A stretch of 64,000 nucleotides of DNA from an uncultured Clostridium sp. (GTDB lineage Bacteria > Bacillota > Clostridia > UBA1212 > UBA1255): the NCBI GenBank assembly GCA_900543695.1, contig UQSG01000009.1, positions 9,056 to 73,055 on the forward strand, given 5' to 3'. The first letter of the stretch is position 1. Each line of letters begins with the position of its first letter. Positions 43,762 through 51,674 of the stretch are shown in pieces. The notes beneath the pieces are model-generated. The model searched no databases and had not been told where the DNA came from. It saw nothing but the letters and a program-made list of their open reading frames with translations. A program made the translations under genes and the position numbers.

Positions 43762-43838
43762 AGCTCATTAAATTTTACTTTTTTATCATAGCAAACTAAA
43801 ACCGAAATAACAAGCCCCCGCTCCGTTGCAAATGCAAC

Positions 43839-43866
43839 TTGTATCCTTGCAGATCTATGATATAAT
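43839..43866 (+). promoter_or_regulatory. Promoter of pflB
   Basis: TTGTAT at 43839-43844, a 16-bp spacer, and a perfect TATAAT at 43861-43866. Just downstream is an inverted repeat ATATTGTAT ... ATACAATAT (about 43883-43917) that could be an operator. Confidence 0.55.
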
Positions 43867-43976
43867 AAGCCTGACATACGAGATATTGTATGGTTTGGGA
43901 AATAAATACAATATGTTGTAACACATTGTTTATTTTTCAGGTAAGAGCACGAAAGGCAAAAAGAAAGGGAAAAACG

Positions 43977-46220
43977 ATGCTGCAAAAAAATTTTGAGGGC
44001 TGGAGAACATTCAAAGGAAAAGACTGGAAGGAAAAAGTAAACGTATCCGATTTCATTCAAAAAAATTATACCGAATATACTGGAACGGCGGATTTTCTTG
44101 CGCAGCCCACAGAAAAAACGAAAAAAATCTGGAAGAGGTGCCTGCGCCTTTTCCGAACGGAAAACGAAAAAGGCGTGCTTGACATTGAAACCACGCGCAT
44201 TTCCGGCATTAACACGCTGAAGCCGGGTTATATCTGCGAGGAGGACGACGTTGTAGTCGGCCTTCAGTCTGATAAGCCGCTCAAGCGCCTTGTCAATCCG
44301 TACGGAGGGATGCGGATGGTGCAGAAGTCGCTGGCATGCTATCAGCGGAAATTGAATCCAACGATCGAAAAGCATTTTACCGAATATCGGAAAACGCATA
44401 ACGACGGCGTCTTTGACGCATATACGCCGGCAATCCGGCGCGCGAGAAGCGCGGGGCTGCTGACGGGCCTGCCGGATAATTACGGCCGGGGACGCATTAT
44501 TGGCGATTACAGAAGAATTGCGCTTTACGGAACGGACTTTTTAAAGGAAGAAAAGGCGAGGGATCTGGAAAGGATTACGGATCTTTCGCGTGAAGAAAAC
44601 ATCAGGCTCCGGGAAGAGGTTGCCGAACAGATCCGCGCGCTGGAGCTGATCAGAGAAATGGCCGCGGGATACGGATTTGACATTTCAAGGCCTGCGGAAA
44701 ATGCCAGGGAAGCGTTTCAATGGCTGTATTTCGGGTATCTCGCCGCAATCAAGGAAAATAACGGCGCCGCGATGAGCTTCGGCAGAACGGCGACGTTTCT
44801 GGATATTTATCTGGAACGGGATTTTCAGGAAAATACAATTACGGAGGAGCAGGCGCAGGAGCTGGTGGATCAGCTCGTCACGAAGCTGCGCCTGGTAAGA
44901 CACCTGCGGACGCCGGACTATGACGAGATTTTTGCGGGGGATCCTACCTGGGTAACGGAGAGCATCGGAGGCATGCTGGACGAACGGAAAAGCCTTGTTA
45001 CGAAAAACTCGTTCCGATATCTTCACACGCTGATCAATCTGGGCAGCAGTCCCGAGCCGAATTTGACAGTTTTGTGGTCCGAAAGGCTTCCGGAAAATTT
45101 CAAAAAATACTGCGCTGAAATCAGCATTAAAACGGACGCCATCCAATATGAAAACGACGACCTGATGCGTCCGCAGTTTGGCAGCGATTATGCCATCGCC
45201 TGCTGCGTGTCGGCGATGACGGTGGGAAAACAGATGCAGTTCTTCGGGGCGCGCTGCAATCTTGCGAAAACGCTGCTGTATGCGATTAACGGCGGCTGCG
45301 ACGAAATCAGCGGAAAAACGGTCGTGGAAGGCCTCGAACCGATTACTGCCGACGGTCCTCTGGATTATGAAGCCGTGAAAACGAAATATTTTGCCGCCAT
45401 CGAAAAAATTGCTTCGATTTATATCGATGCCATGAACATCATTCATTATATGCATGATAAATACGCATATGAGCGCAGCCAGATGGCGCTGCACGATACG
45501 GATGTGGAGCATCTGATGGCATTTGGCATGGCCGGCCTCAGCGTTGCCGCCGATTCGCTTTCCGCAATCAAATATGCAAAGGTAACGCCGGTGAGAAACG
45601 AAACGGGGCTTGCCGTCGATTTTATTACGGAGGGGGAGTATCCCTGCTATGGAAACGACGACGACCGCGTGGATCGGATTGCGGTGGAAATCGTGGACAA
45701 GTTCTTTGTGGAGCTCAAAAAGCACCCGCTTTATAAAAATGCGCGCCATACGCTTTCGGCGCTCACGATTACATCTAATGTGATGTACGGGAAAAAGACC
45801 GGAACGACGCCGGACGGCAGGAAACGGGGAGAGCCGTTCGCGCCGGGCGCTAATCCAATGCACGGACGGGATCGCAGCGGCGCATTGGCTTCTTTGAATT
45901 CGGTTGCCAAGATCCCGTACTGCCGCTCCTGCATGGACGGCGTTTCCAACACCTTCAGCATTATCCCCAAAGCGCTGGGAAAATCGGAAGAAGAACGGAT
46001 CCGAAATCTTGACGATATTCTGGACGGATATTTCGAGCAGGGAGCGCATCATCTCAATGTCAATGTTTTAAATCGGGAGATGCTGATCGACGCCATGGAC
46101 CATCCTGAAAAGTATCCGACGCTGACGATCCGCGTTTCCGGATATGCCGTGAATTTCAACAAACTGAGCCGGGCGCACAAGCAGGAGGTCATCGAGAGGA
46201 CGTTCCATGAACGCCTGTAA
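43977..46220 (+). CDS. pflB: Formate C-acetyltransferase (pyruvate formate-lyase)
   Basis: A 747-aa glycyl-radical enzyme. The active-site pair Cys409-Cys410 lies in IACCVSAMTVGKQ, and the radical glycine Gly722 in RVSGYAVNF near the end. The length matches known PflB (about 740-760 aa). It converts pyruvate and CoA to acetyl-CoA and formate anaerobically. I use the ATG at 43977 (MLQKNFEGW), which has AAAGGGA upstream; the longer frame from 43890 would be translated leader. pflA overlaps its end by 14 nt. All catalytic residues are present. Confidence 0.97.
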   Translation: MLQKNFEGWRTFKGKDWKEKVNVSDFIQKNYTEYTGTADFLAQPTEKTKKIWKRCLRLFRTENEKGVLDIETTRISGINTLKPGYICEEDDVVVGLQSDKPLKRLVNPYGGMRMVQKSLACYQRKLNPTIEKHFTEYRKTHNDGVFDAYTPAIRRARSAGLLTGLPDNYGRGRIIGDYRRIALYGTDFLKEEKARDLERITDLSREENIRLREEVAEQIRALELIREMAAGYGFDISRPAENAREAFQWLYFGYLAAIKENNGAAMSFGRTATFLDIYLERDFQENTITEEQAQELVDQLVTKLRLVRHLRTPDYDEIFAGDPTWVTESIGGMLDERKSLVTKNSFRYLHTLINLGSSPEPNLTVLWSERLPENFKKYCAEISIKTDAIQYENDDLMRPQFGSDYAIACCVSAMTVGKQMQFFGARCNLAKTLLYAINGGCDEISGKTVVEGLEPITADGPLDYEAVKTKYFAAIEKIASIYIDAMNIIHYMHDKYAYERSQMALHDTDVEHLMAFGMAGLSVAADSLSAIKYAKVTPVRNETGLAVDFITEGEYPCYGNDDDRVDRIAVEIVDKFFVELKKHPLYKNARHTLSALTITSNVMYGKKTGTTPDGRKRGEPFAPGANPMHGRDRSGALASLNSVAKIPYCRSCMDGVSNTFSIIPKALGKSEEERIRNLDDILDGYFEQGAHHLNVNVLNREMLIDAMDHPEKYPTLTIRVSGYAVNFNKLSRAHKQEVIERTFHERL

Positions 46221-46941
46221 CAGGAGTGCGGAGTGCGGCAGAGTCTCCGCCATCGAAACAATGGGCCTTGTCGACGGCCCCGGCGTTCGCACAGTGGTGT
46301 TTCTGCAGGGCTGCCCGCTTCGCTGCAAATATTGTCACAACCCGGAAACCTGGGATCCACAGCGCGGGGGAACAGTGTATACGCCGGAACGGCTGGCAAA
46401 ATCCCTGCTGCGCTATAAAAGCTATATGAAGCACGGCGGCGTCACGTTTTCCGGCGGAGAGCCGCTTTTGCAGGCGGCCTTTCTGGCCGAAGCCTCCGCT
46501 CTTTTGAAAGAAAATGGAATCCATATCTGCCTTGATACTGCAGGCGCTGTCTCGGAACACCCGGAACGCGTTCCCGGCCTTTTGGAGCTCCTGGACCGCA
46601 CGGACCTTGTTTTGCTGGATTTGAAAGCGGCGGATCCCGCACGTTATGAGGAAATAACGGGAGGCCGAATGGAGCCCTTCCTTGCCTTCCTGGAGCTGCT
46701 GCAGCAGAAGAAAAAACGCCTTTGGCTGCGCTCTGTAATCGTTCCGGGAATCAATAACGAGCCGAAAGAGATCGCAGCGCTGCAGCGCTTTGGAGCGGCT
46801 ATAAAATACGTAGATAAAATTGAATTTTTGCCGTATCACACAATGGGTGTCGGAAAATATGCTGCGCTCGGAATAGAGTATCCGCTGAAGGGCGTTCCGG
46901 CGCTTTCTGAGGAGGAAATCCACTTTCCCAAAAATGCTTGA
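46207..46941 (+). CDS. pflA: Pyruvate formate-lyase-activating enzyme
   Basis: A 244-aa radical-SAM enzyme. The 4Fe-4S motif CxxxCxxC is Cys36, Cys40 and Cys43 (GCPLRCKYCHNPETW), preceded by GLVDGPGVRTVVFLQG. SAM-binding motifs follow (TFSGGEPLLQAAF and LDLKAAD). It generates the glycyl radical in PflB. The start overlaps pflB by 14 nt, so the pair is translationally coupled. Length is normal. Confidence 0.96.
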   Translation: MNACNRSAECGRVSAIETMGLVDGPGVRTVVFLQGCPLRCKYCHNPETWDPQRGGTVYTPERLAKSLLRYKSYMKHGGVTFSGGEPLLQAAFLAEASALLKENGIHICLDTAGAVSEHPERVPGLLELLDRTDLVLLDLKAADPARYEEITGGRMEPFLAFLELLQQKKKRLWLRSVIVPGINNEPKEIAALQRFGAAIKYVDKIEFLPYHTMGVGKYAALGIEYPLKGVPALSEEEIHFPKNA

Positions 46942-46966
46942 CAGTTATATTATTCAGGTGTATTAT
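46938..46966 (+). promoter_or_regulatory. Promoter of the GntR-ABC operon
   Basis: TTGACA at 46938-46943, exactly 17 bp, then TATTAT at 46961-46966. It overlaps the last bases of pflA and leads to the regulator at 47030. Confidence 0.8.
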
Positions 46967-46986
46967 TGTATTAATACAGTAATACA
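46959..46986. promoter_or_regulatory. Palindromic operator overlapping the -10 box
   Basis: A 28-bp inverted repeat centred on TATTAATA, with outer arms TGTATTA / TAATACA and inner TGTATTAATACA. It covers the -10 box, so a bound repressor would block the promoter. The GntR protein encoded 44 bp downstream is the likely ligand. Confidence 0.65.
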
Positions 46987-47029
46987 TCTGTATTATTATT
47001 TACTGAAGCAAGAAAGGAAGTCGGCGGAA

Positions 47030-47395
47030 ATGTCATGGAATTTGGACGCTGCGGCGCCAATCTACCAGCAGATAAAAGATAAAATCAAAAACGATATCAT
47101 CAGCGGGAAATATCTGCCGGGACAGAAGCTTCCGGGCGTAAGGGATCTTGCGACGGAGGCGTCTGTCAATCCCAATACCATGCAGCGGGCTCTTACAGAT
47201 CTGGAACGGGAGGGCTTTATCATCACGCTTGGCACGAACGGAAGAGTGGTCACGTCTGATCTTGCCTTGATCGAAAAAGAAAAGGACCTGCAGCTTCGCG
47301 GTATCACCGAAGCGTATCTCGCCAGAATCAAATCCATGGGTTTTACAAAGAATGACGCTGCGGATCTGATTTTGCATTTGGAGGAGGAGAACTAA
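47030..47395 (+). CDS. GntR-family regulator, YtrA-type
   Basis: A short regulator of about 121 aa. The N-terminal winged helix has PIYQQIKDKIKNDIISGKYLPG (in part), LPGVRDLATEASVNPNTMQRAL and LEREGFIITLGTNGR, the GntR signature. A short helical tail replaces the large ligand domain, as in YtrA-type proteins that control ABC transporters. The ATG at 47030 has AAGGAAG upstream; the longer frame from 46934 would run through the operator. It is directly followed by the ABC genes it probably represses. Confidence 0.9.
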   Translation: MSWNLDAAAPIYQQIKDKIKNDIISGKYLPGQKLPGVRDLATEASVNPNTMQRALTDLEREGFIITLGTNGRVVTSDLALIEKEKDLQLRGITEAYLARIKSMGFTKNDAADLILHLEEEN

Positions 47396-48093
47396 TGGAA
47401 ACAATTATGGAAATCAGAGGAATTACGAAAACGTTCCCCGGGACAACGGCCTTGAATAACGTCAACCTCATTCTTCCCAAAGGAAAGATTATCGGCCTGC
47501 TCGGTCCGAACGGGAGCGGCAAGACCACGCTGATCAAGCTTGCGGCGGGTCTGCTTGTTCCGACGCATGGGCAAATTACAATTGGCGGAGCCGCGCCCGG
47601 CCCGGAAACCAAGGCGATCGTTTCTTATCTGCCGGAGCGGCCGTATTTCAGCCAGTGGATGAATGCGGAGCAGATGATCAGCTATTTTGAGGATTTTTAC
47701 AGCGACTTCGACAGAGCGAAGGCGATGGATATGATGGCGAAGCTGAACATCAACCCCAGGGCAAAAATGAAAACGCTGTCAAAGGGGACGAAAGAAAAGG
47801 TTCAGCTGATCCTGGTCATGTCGCGCCACGCAAAGCTTTATCTGCTGGATGAGCCGATCGGCGGCGTCGATCCCGCGACGCGTGACTATATTCTGGAGAC
47901 GATCATTTCGAACTATGATCCGGACGCGACGGTCATTATTTCTACGCACCTGATCGCCGATATCGAACGGACGCTCGATGAGTTTATTTTTATTAACAAT
48001 GGCAACATAGTAATGTATGATTCCGTGGATGCGGCAAGAGAGAAGAACGGCAAGACGATAGACGAACTTTTCAGGGAGGTATTCAGATGCTGA
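47395..48093 (+). CDS. ABC transporter ATP-binding protein
   Basis: A 232-aa ATPase. Walker A is LLGPNGSGKTTLIKLAAGLL, signature TLSKGTKEKVQLILVMS, Walker B LYLLDEPIGGVDPATRD, and the switch His is in IISTHLIADIE. The pattern is that of YtrB/BcrA-like exporters. It overlaps the regulator by 1 nt and the permease by 7 nt. The target may be an antibiotic or envelope stress, by analogy with YtrA-type systems. Confidence 0.93.
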   Translation: METIMEIRGITKTFPGTTALNNVNLILPKGKIIGLLGPNGSGKTTLIKLAAGLLVPTHGQITIGGAAPGPETKAIVSYLPERPYFSQWMNAEQMISYFEDFYSDFDRAKAMDMMAKLNINPRAKMKTLSKGTKEKVQLILVMSRHAKLYLLDEPIGGVDPATRDYILETIISNYDPDATVIISTHLIADIERTLDEFIFINNGNIVMYDSVDAAREKNGKTIDELFREVFRC

Positions 48094-48932
48094 AGAAACT
48101 TTTAAAATATGATTTAAAAAGCATGGTGCGGCTTCTTGTGCCGCTTTCGCTGGCGGTAATCGGCACGACGATCGCGGGCACGGCGGCGCTGCGGGGAATA
48201 CAAAGCGTAAATAATGCAAGACATGGCTCCTGGATCCTGAACAGCACGCTGGCGATCCTGTTTGCCTCTACGATTCTGGCGCTGATCGCATACGTGTTTT
48301 TTTCGCAAATTTTGATCATGTACCGTTATTATACGAATCTTTTCACCGATGAGGGATATTTGACGTTTACGCTTCCGGCAAAGACGTCGTCTGTATTGAC
48401 CGCTAAGGTAATCAATGCGATTATCTGGAGCACGTATACATTTGTGATCCTGTTTTTGTGTATTTTTATCTATGCGGCATTTGGAAGCGCGGACACGGGC
48501 CTGATCAACGTTGAATTTTTTTCCGGCATAAAACGCTTCCTCAACGCGGCTGCAGAGGAATATTCCGCAGGAATCATTGTAAAATACGTAATCGAAGGAA
48601 TCGTGTTTTATATCGTAGCGATGCTGTATTCTACGCTTTCCATCTATCTTGCGCTGACGATCGGCTCTATTATTGCGAAAAAGCATAAAATTCTCGCTTC
48701 GATCGGGATTTACTATGCAATTAATACCGTGATGAGCATGTTTATGATGATTGTTAACGGAATTCTTATGTTTACAGATCTTTATCCTGTATATGTGAGC
48801 GCATATGAGGCAAACGTCACCGGCATCCTTGATACTGTATTCATTATCAACGCAGGCTCTTTCCTGATTTTTGCAATCGCTGCGTATTATTTGACACGAC
48901 ACCTGCTGAAGAACAAATTGAATCTTTCCTGA
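48087..48932 (+). CDS. ABC transporter permease
   Basis: A 281-aa protein with about six hydrophobic helices (for example LVPLSLAVIGTTIAGTAA, ILALIAYVFFSQILIMY, VILFLCIFIYAAFG, VFIINAGSFLIFAIAAYYL). It starts with the basic MLKKLLKYDLKSMVR usual for YtrC/ABC-2-type permeases. It overlaps the ATPase gene by 7 nt. No substrate motif is visible. Confidence 0.88.
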   Translation: MLKKLLKYDLKSMVRLLVPLSLAVIGTTIAGTAALRGIQSVNNARHGSWILNSTLAILFASTILALIAYVFFSQILIMYRYYTNLFTDEGYLTFTLPAKTSSVLTAKVINAIIWSTYTFVILFLCIFIYAAFGSADTGLINVEFFSGIKRFLNAAAEEYSAGIIVKYVIEGIVFYIVAMLYSTLSIYLALTIGSIIAKKHKILASIGIYYAINTVMSMFMMIVNGILMFTDLYPVYVSAYEANVTGILDTVFIINAGSFLIFAIAAYYLTRHLLKNKLNLS

Positions 48933-48956
48933 GTGCCCGATTTCGTTCCGGACCGT

Positions 48957-48990
48957 GAGACGCTTCCTGTTTGGGGCGTCTCTTTTTTTT
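48957..48990 (+). terminator. Terminator of the GntR-ABC operon
   Basis: A GAGACGC / GCGTCTC stem with a 12-nt loop and a run of eight T, 25 bp after the permease stop. Confidence 0.85.
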
Positions 48991-49029
48991 GCAGAGCGGG
49001 ACGGGCTTTAAGCATTTCGTAAGTGCGTT

Positions 49030-49066
49030 CATATCTGATTTGACAAAACTTCATGTCTGATATAAA
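49030..49066 (+). promoter_or_regulatory. Promoter with paired direct repeats before the sigma-like/YD gene
   Basis: TTGACA (49040-49045) and TATAAA (49061-49066) have a short 15-bp spacer. Two near-identical direct repeats, TCATATCTGAT (49030-49040) and TCATGTCTGAT (49051-49061), lie 21 bp apart, two helical turns, across this promoter. That spacing fits a dimeric activator or an alternative sigma factor. Confidence 0.45.
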
Positions 49067-49122
49067 CTTTAGAAGGAATTTGAAAGAAATTATTCATATA
49101 TTGTTTCGGGTGGGGGAAGGCG

Positions 49123-51654
49123 ATGAAGAAAACGCGCGAACAAAAAATACGGCGGAGGTTCTGCCGGGAATTTGCGGGAGATCTGTATTTTTATTGTCTG
49201 CTTTTGACCGGAAGCGCTGAGGAAGCGCAGGGGATCGCCAGGGCGGTTCTCGGAGCGGAGCATACGGGGCTGACGCTTTTGGAAATCAAGAAAAGTCTTT
49301 ATCTGATGGCGCTGGAGAGCTGCCGGGAGGCGGTGCGGTCCCGGGAGGAGGACGCGCTCCTCCCGGATTCCGGACAGGGGCTTCTTTGGTCCTTCTGGGA
49401 GCTGCCGTTCCCGCTTCGCAGCGCGGCTGCTGCGGTGGAGTTTGCCGGAGTGTCTGCGAAAGAGCTTGCGGAGGCGGAGGATGAGGAAGAAGAGAAAATT
49501 CTGGAGCGCATCGCGGCAGCGCGGGAGCGTCTGGGCTTTGCTGCCCCGGAGGCCTTGCGCGAGGCGCTTCACACGCTGCGAAATGGCGTGCAGATTCCGG
49601 ACGGGCTTTTGCAGCGGCGCAGCGGAGCCGCCGCAAGGCGGATCGCGATTTCCTCCGCGGCCTGCCTGCTGGGAATAGGGGCCGTGCTGATCGGTCTTTC
49701 TGCGCTTTCTGATTACTACAGAAGCGTTGGCAGGGAACCGCTGACGCTGCAGGCCCCGGTGTCCGCCTCTCCGACCGCTCGGAGAACGCCCACGGCTGCC
49801 CGGCCGCAGCCAACTTCGCAGCCAACGCCGCAGGAGACGGCGCCGCCGCAGGAGACCGGCGGCGTTCCGATTCCCGTGGCGCTGAAATACGGGGAGGACG
49901 GAGCAGCTTATACGTATGAATTCAATGCAGAAAAGGGAACTGTAGTGCTGCGCGACCAGGAGGGGCGGATCGCGGTCCGAATGCGTTTTGACGACGCCGG
50001 CAGAAAACGGAGCGAGCTGCGCTGGAGCTATTCGAACTCAATCCGAGCCGGATGGACGCAGAGGTTTTACGATGAAGACGGGCTGCTGACGGAGGAGCGG
50101 AAGCGAGACGGAAGCACTTTATATCGCAAAATATATACGTATGAAGAGAGCGAAACCGCTCAGCTGATTCGGATTACGGAGCATGCCGGAATGCAAACGC
50201 AGATTACTGAATTTGAATATTACGCAAACGGCGCTCTGCGGAGAAAATATACGGAAAAGTTCTGGTCTGACGAAGGCGACTTGCCCTCTTCCTGGAATGA
50301 ATCCCTTTATGATGAAAATGGAAACCTGGTAAAGACGACTGATTATCTTGCAGGCTATCTGAGCTCCCAATATGAATACGAGTACAATGAAGATGGTATC
50401 CGTACCGAGGGCTTTGGCGTCTCTTTCCCGGCGTCTGCAGGCAGATATATCGATCATTTTTATAAATACGACAGAAGCGGCATGCTTGTAAATTCGTATA
50501 CACAATATAACGGTTCATTCGGCGAATTTTACACTACTCGGTATCGGGATGAAAACGGATCCTCGATAATCAATGAAATGCTGGAGCATCTCTCCGACGG
50601 GAAAATACAGCAATCCGTTTACTTCCCCGCGTTTGAAATTCAATCGGATAGTGATTATACCATATACGGACTTTTATATAATCCGGACGGCACGCCGGCT
50701 GTGAACGGTACGCGCGCGGAGGATCTGTTGCGTGAAATATTCAAAGCCAATACGGACAAAGAATTTTATGAATACCAATATGACCGGGACGGAAATGTGA
50801 TTTCGCGTATATGTTATCATGAGAACCCGATAATACGGGACATTATGGACTGTTACGCTTATGACGAGGAGGGTAGATTGTCGGAAAGAAAATCATACGT
50901 CTGTTGGCCATATGACACCGAATGGGAGCTTAAAGAGAAAGTACGCTACGAATATAACGAGGACGGAACCCTGCATGAGATGCTGTGGCTTTCTGAAACC
51001 TCCTATATGGGAGAATTCCGTTCTTCTTTTGACAGACTGGGACGATTGATTACTTATGAGAAGCTAAACGGCGACATATTGGTTACGTTTGTATATGATG
51101 AGACGGGTGCTCTGCTGCAGAAAAAGGTAAACTTCGGTTCACCGGAAAATTTCTTGAGTAGCCAGAGTCTCCTTTATGTATATGTCGGCGGGAAGCCAGT
51201 GCTGCAAAGCGGCCGGATCGGAGAAACCGTCCTATATTTTGATGAGACGGGGAAGAGAACCAGAGAAGAAACATGTGCCGCAGACGGCGTCGTGCTTACT
51301 TCGACGGTATTTACGTATAACGATGCGGGACTGCTGGAGGAGAAGCTGGAAAGCGACGCGGAGGGGGCGCTTCGGGCCCGAACCCGTTACGAATATGACG
51401 AAGCGCGGGAGCTTGCCTATTATTCCGAGACGGTATATGGAACGGACGGGACGATTCTGTCGGAAAAACATTCTTCAATGGAAGAGAACACGATGGGCGA
51501 AGGCATGCAGCTCGATGAGAACGGAGCACTGACCGCATGGAACGGAACCGATGCGCTGGGGAATCGTGTCGCGATGGAATTTGGCGCGATTGATCCGGAT
51601 GATCCGGCGTACCGCCTTTATACGTACTGCGAATACGCCGAGCTGATTCCGTAA
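49123..51654 (+). CDS. ECF-sigma-like domain fused through a membrane helix to extracellular YD-like repeats
   Basis: An 843-aa protein with three parts. Residues 1-150 resemble a diverged ECF sigma factor: a region-2-like part (REFAGDLYFYCLLLTGSAEEA, in part, then LYLMALESCREAVRSREE) and a region-4-like part (ELPFPLRSAAAAVEFAGVS, then ILERIAAARERLGF). A membrane helix follows at about 171-193 (ISSAACLLGIGAVLIGLSAL), then a Pro/Thr linker (about 200-245). The rest is tandem YD/RHS-like repeats (YDEDGLLTEE, YDENGNLVKT, YEYNEDGIRTEG, DRLGRLITYE). The basic N-terminus argues for a cytoplasmic sigma-like part and outside repeats. No toxin tip is seen. Whether the sigma-like part binds DNA is unknown. 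Confidence 0.75.
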   Translation: MKKTREQKIRRRFCREFAGDLYFYCLLLTGSAEEAQGIARAVLGAEHTGLTLLEIKKSLYLMALESCREAVRSREEDALLPDSGQGLLWSFWELPFPLRSAAAAVEFAGVSAKELAEAEDEEEEKILERIAAARERLGFAAPEALREALHTLRNGVQIPDGLLQRRSGAAARRIAISSAACLLGIGAVLIGLSALSDYYRSVGREPLTLQAPVSASPTARRTPTAARPQPTSQPTPQETAPPQETGGVPIPVALKYGEDGAAYTYEFNAEKGTVVLRDQEGRIAVRMRFDDAGRKRSELRWSYSNSIRAGWTQRFYDEDGLLTEERKRDGSTLYRKIYTYEESETAQLIRITEHAGMQTQITEFEYYANGALRRKYTEKFWSDEGDLPSSWNESLYDENGNLVKTTDYLAGYLSSQYEYEYNEDGIRTEGFGVSFPASAGRYIDHFYKYDRSGMLVNSYTQYNGSFGEFYTTRYRDENGSSIINEMLEHLSDGKIQQSVYFPAFEIQSDSDYTIYGLLYNPDGTPAVNGTRAEDLLREIFKANTDKEFYEYQYDRDGNVISRICYHENPIIRDIMDCYAYDEEGRLSERKSYVCWPYDTEWELKEKVRYEYNEDGTLHEMLWLSETSYMGEFRSSFDRLGRLITYEKLNGDILVTFVYDETGALLQKKVNFGSPENFLSSQSLLYVYVGGKPVLQSGRIGETVLYFDETGKRTREETCAADGVVLTSTVFTYNDAGLLEEKLESDAEGALRARTRYEYDEARELAYYSETVYGTDGTILSEKHSSMEENTMGEGMQLDENGALTAWNGTDALGNRVAMEFGAIDPDDPAYRLYTYCEYAELIP

Positions 51655-51674
51655 CGGGGAGGGGACAAGACAGA

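Noticed and set aside
43583..43768. A 61-codon minus-strand frame over the tRNA-Leu gene
   Set aside because: It is a translation of the tRNA and its terminator; the tRNA fold is fully supported.
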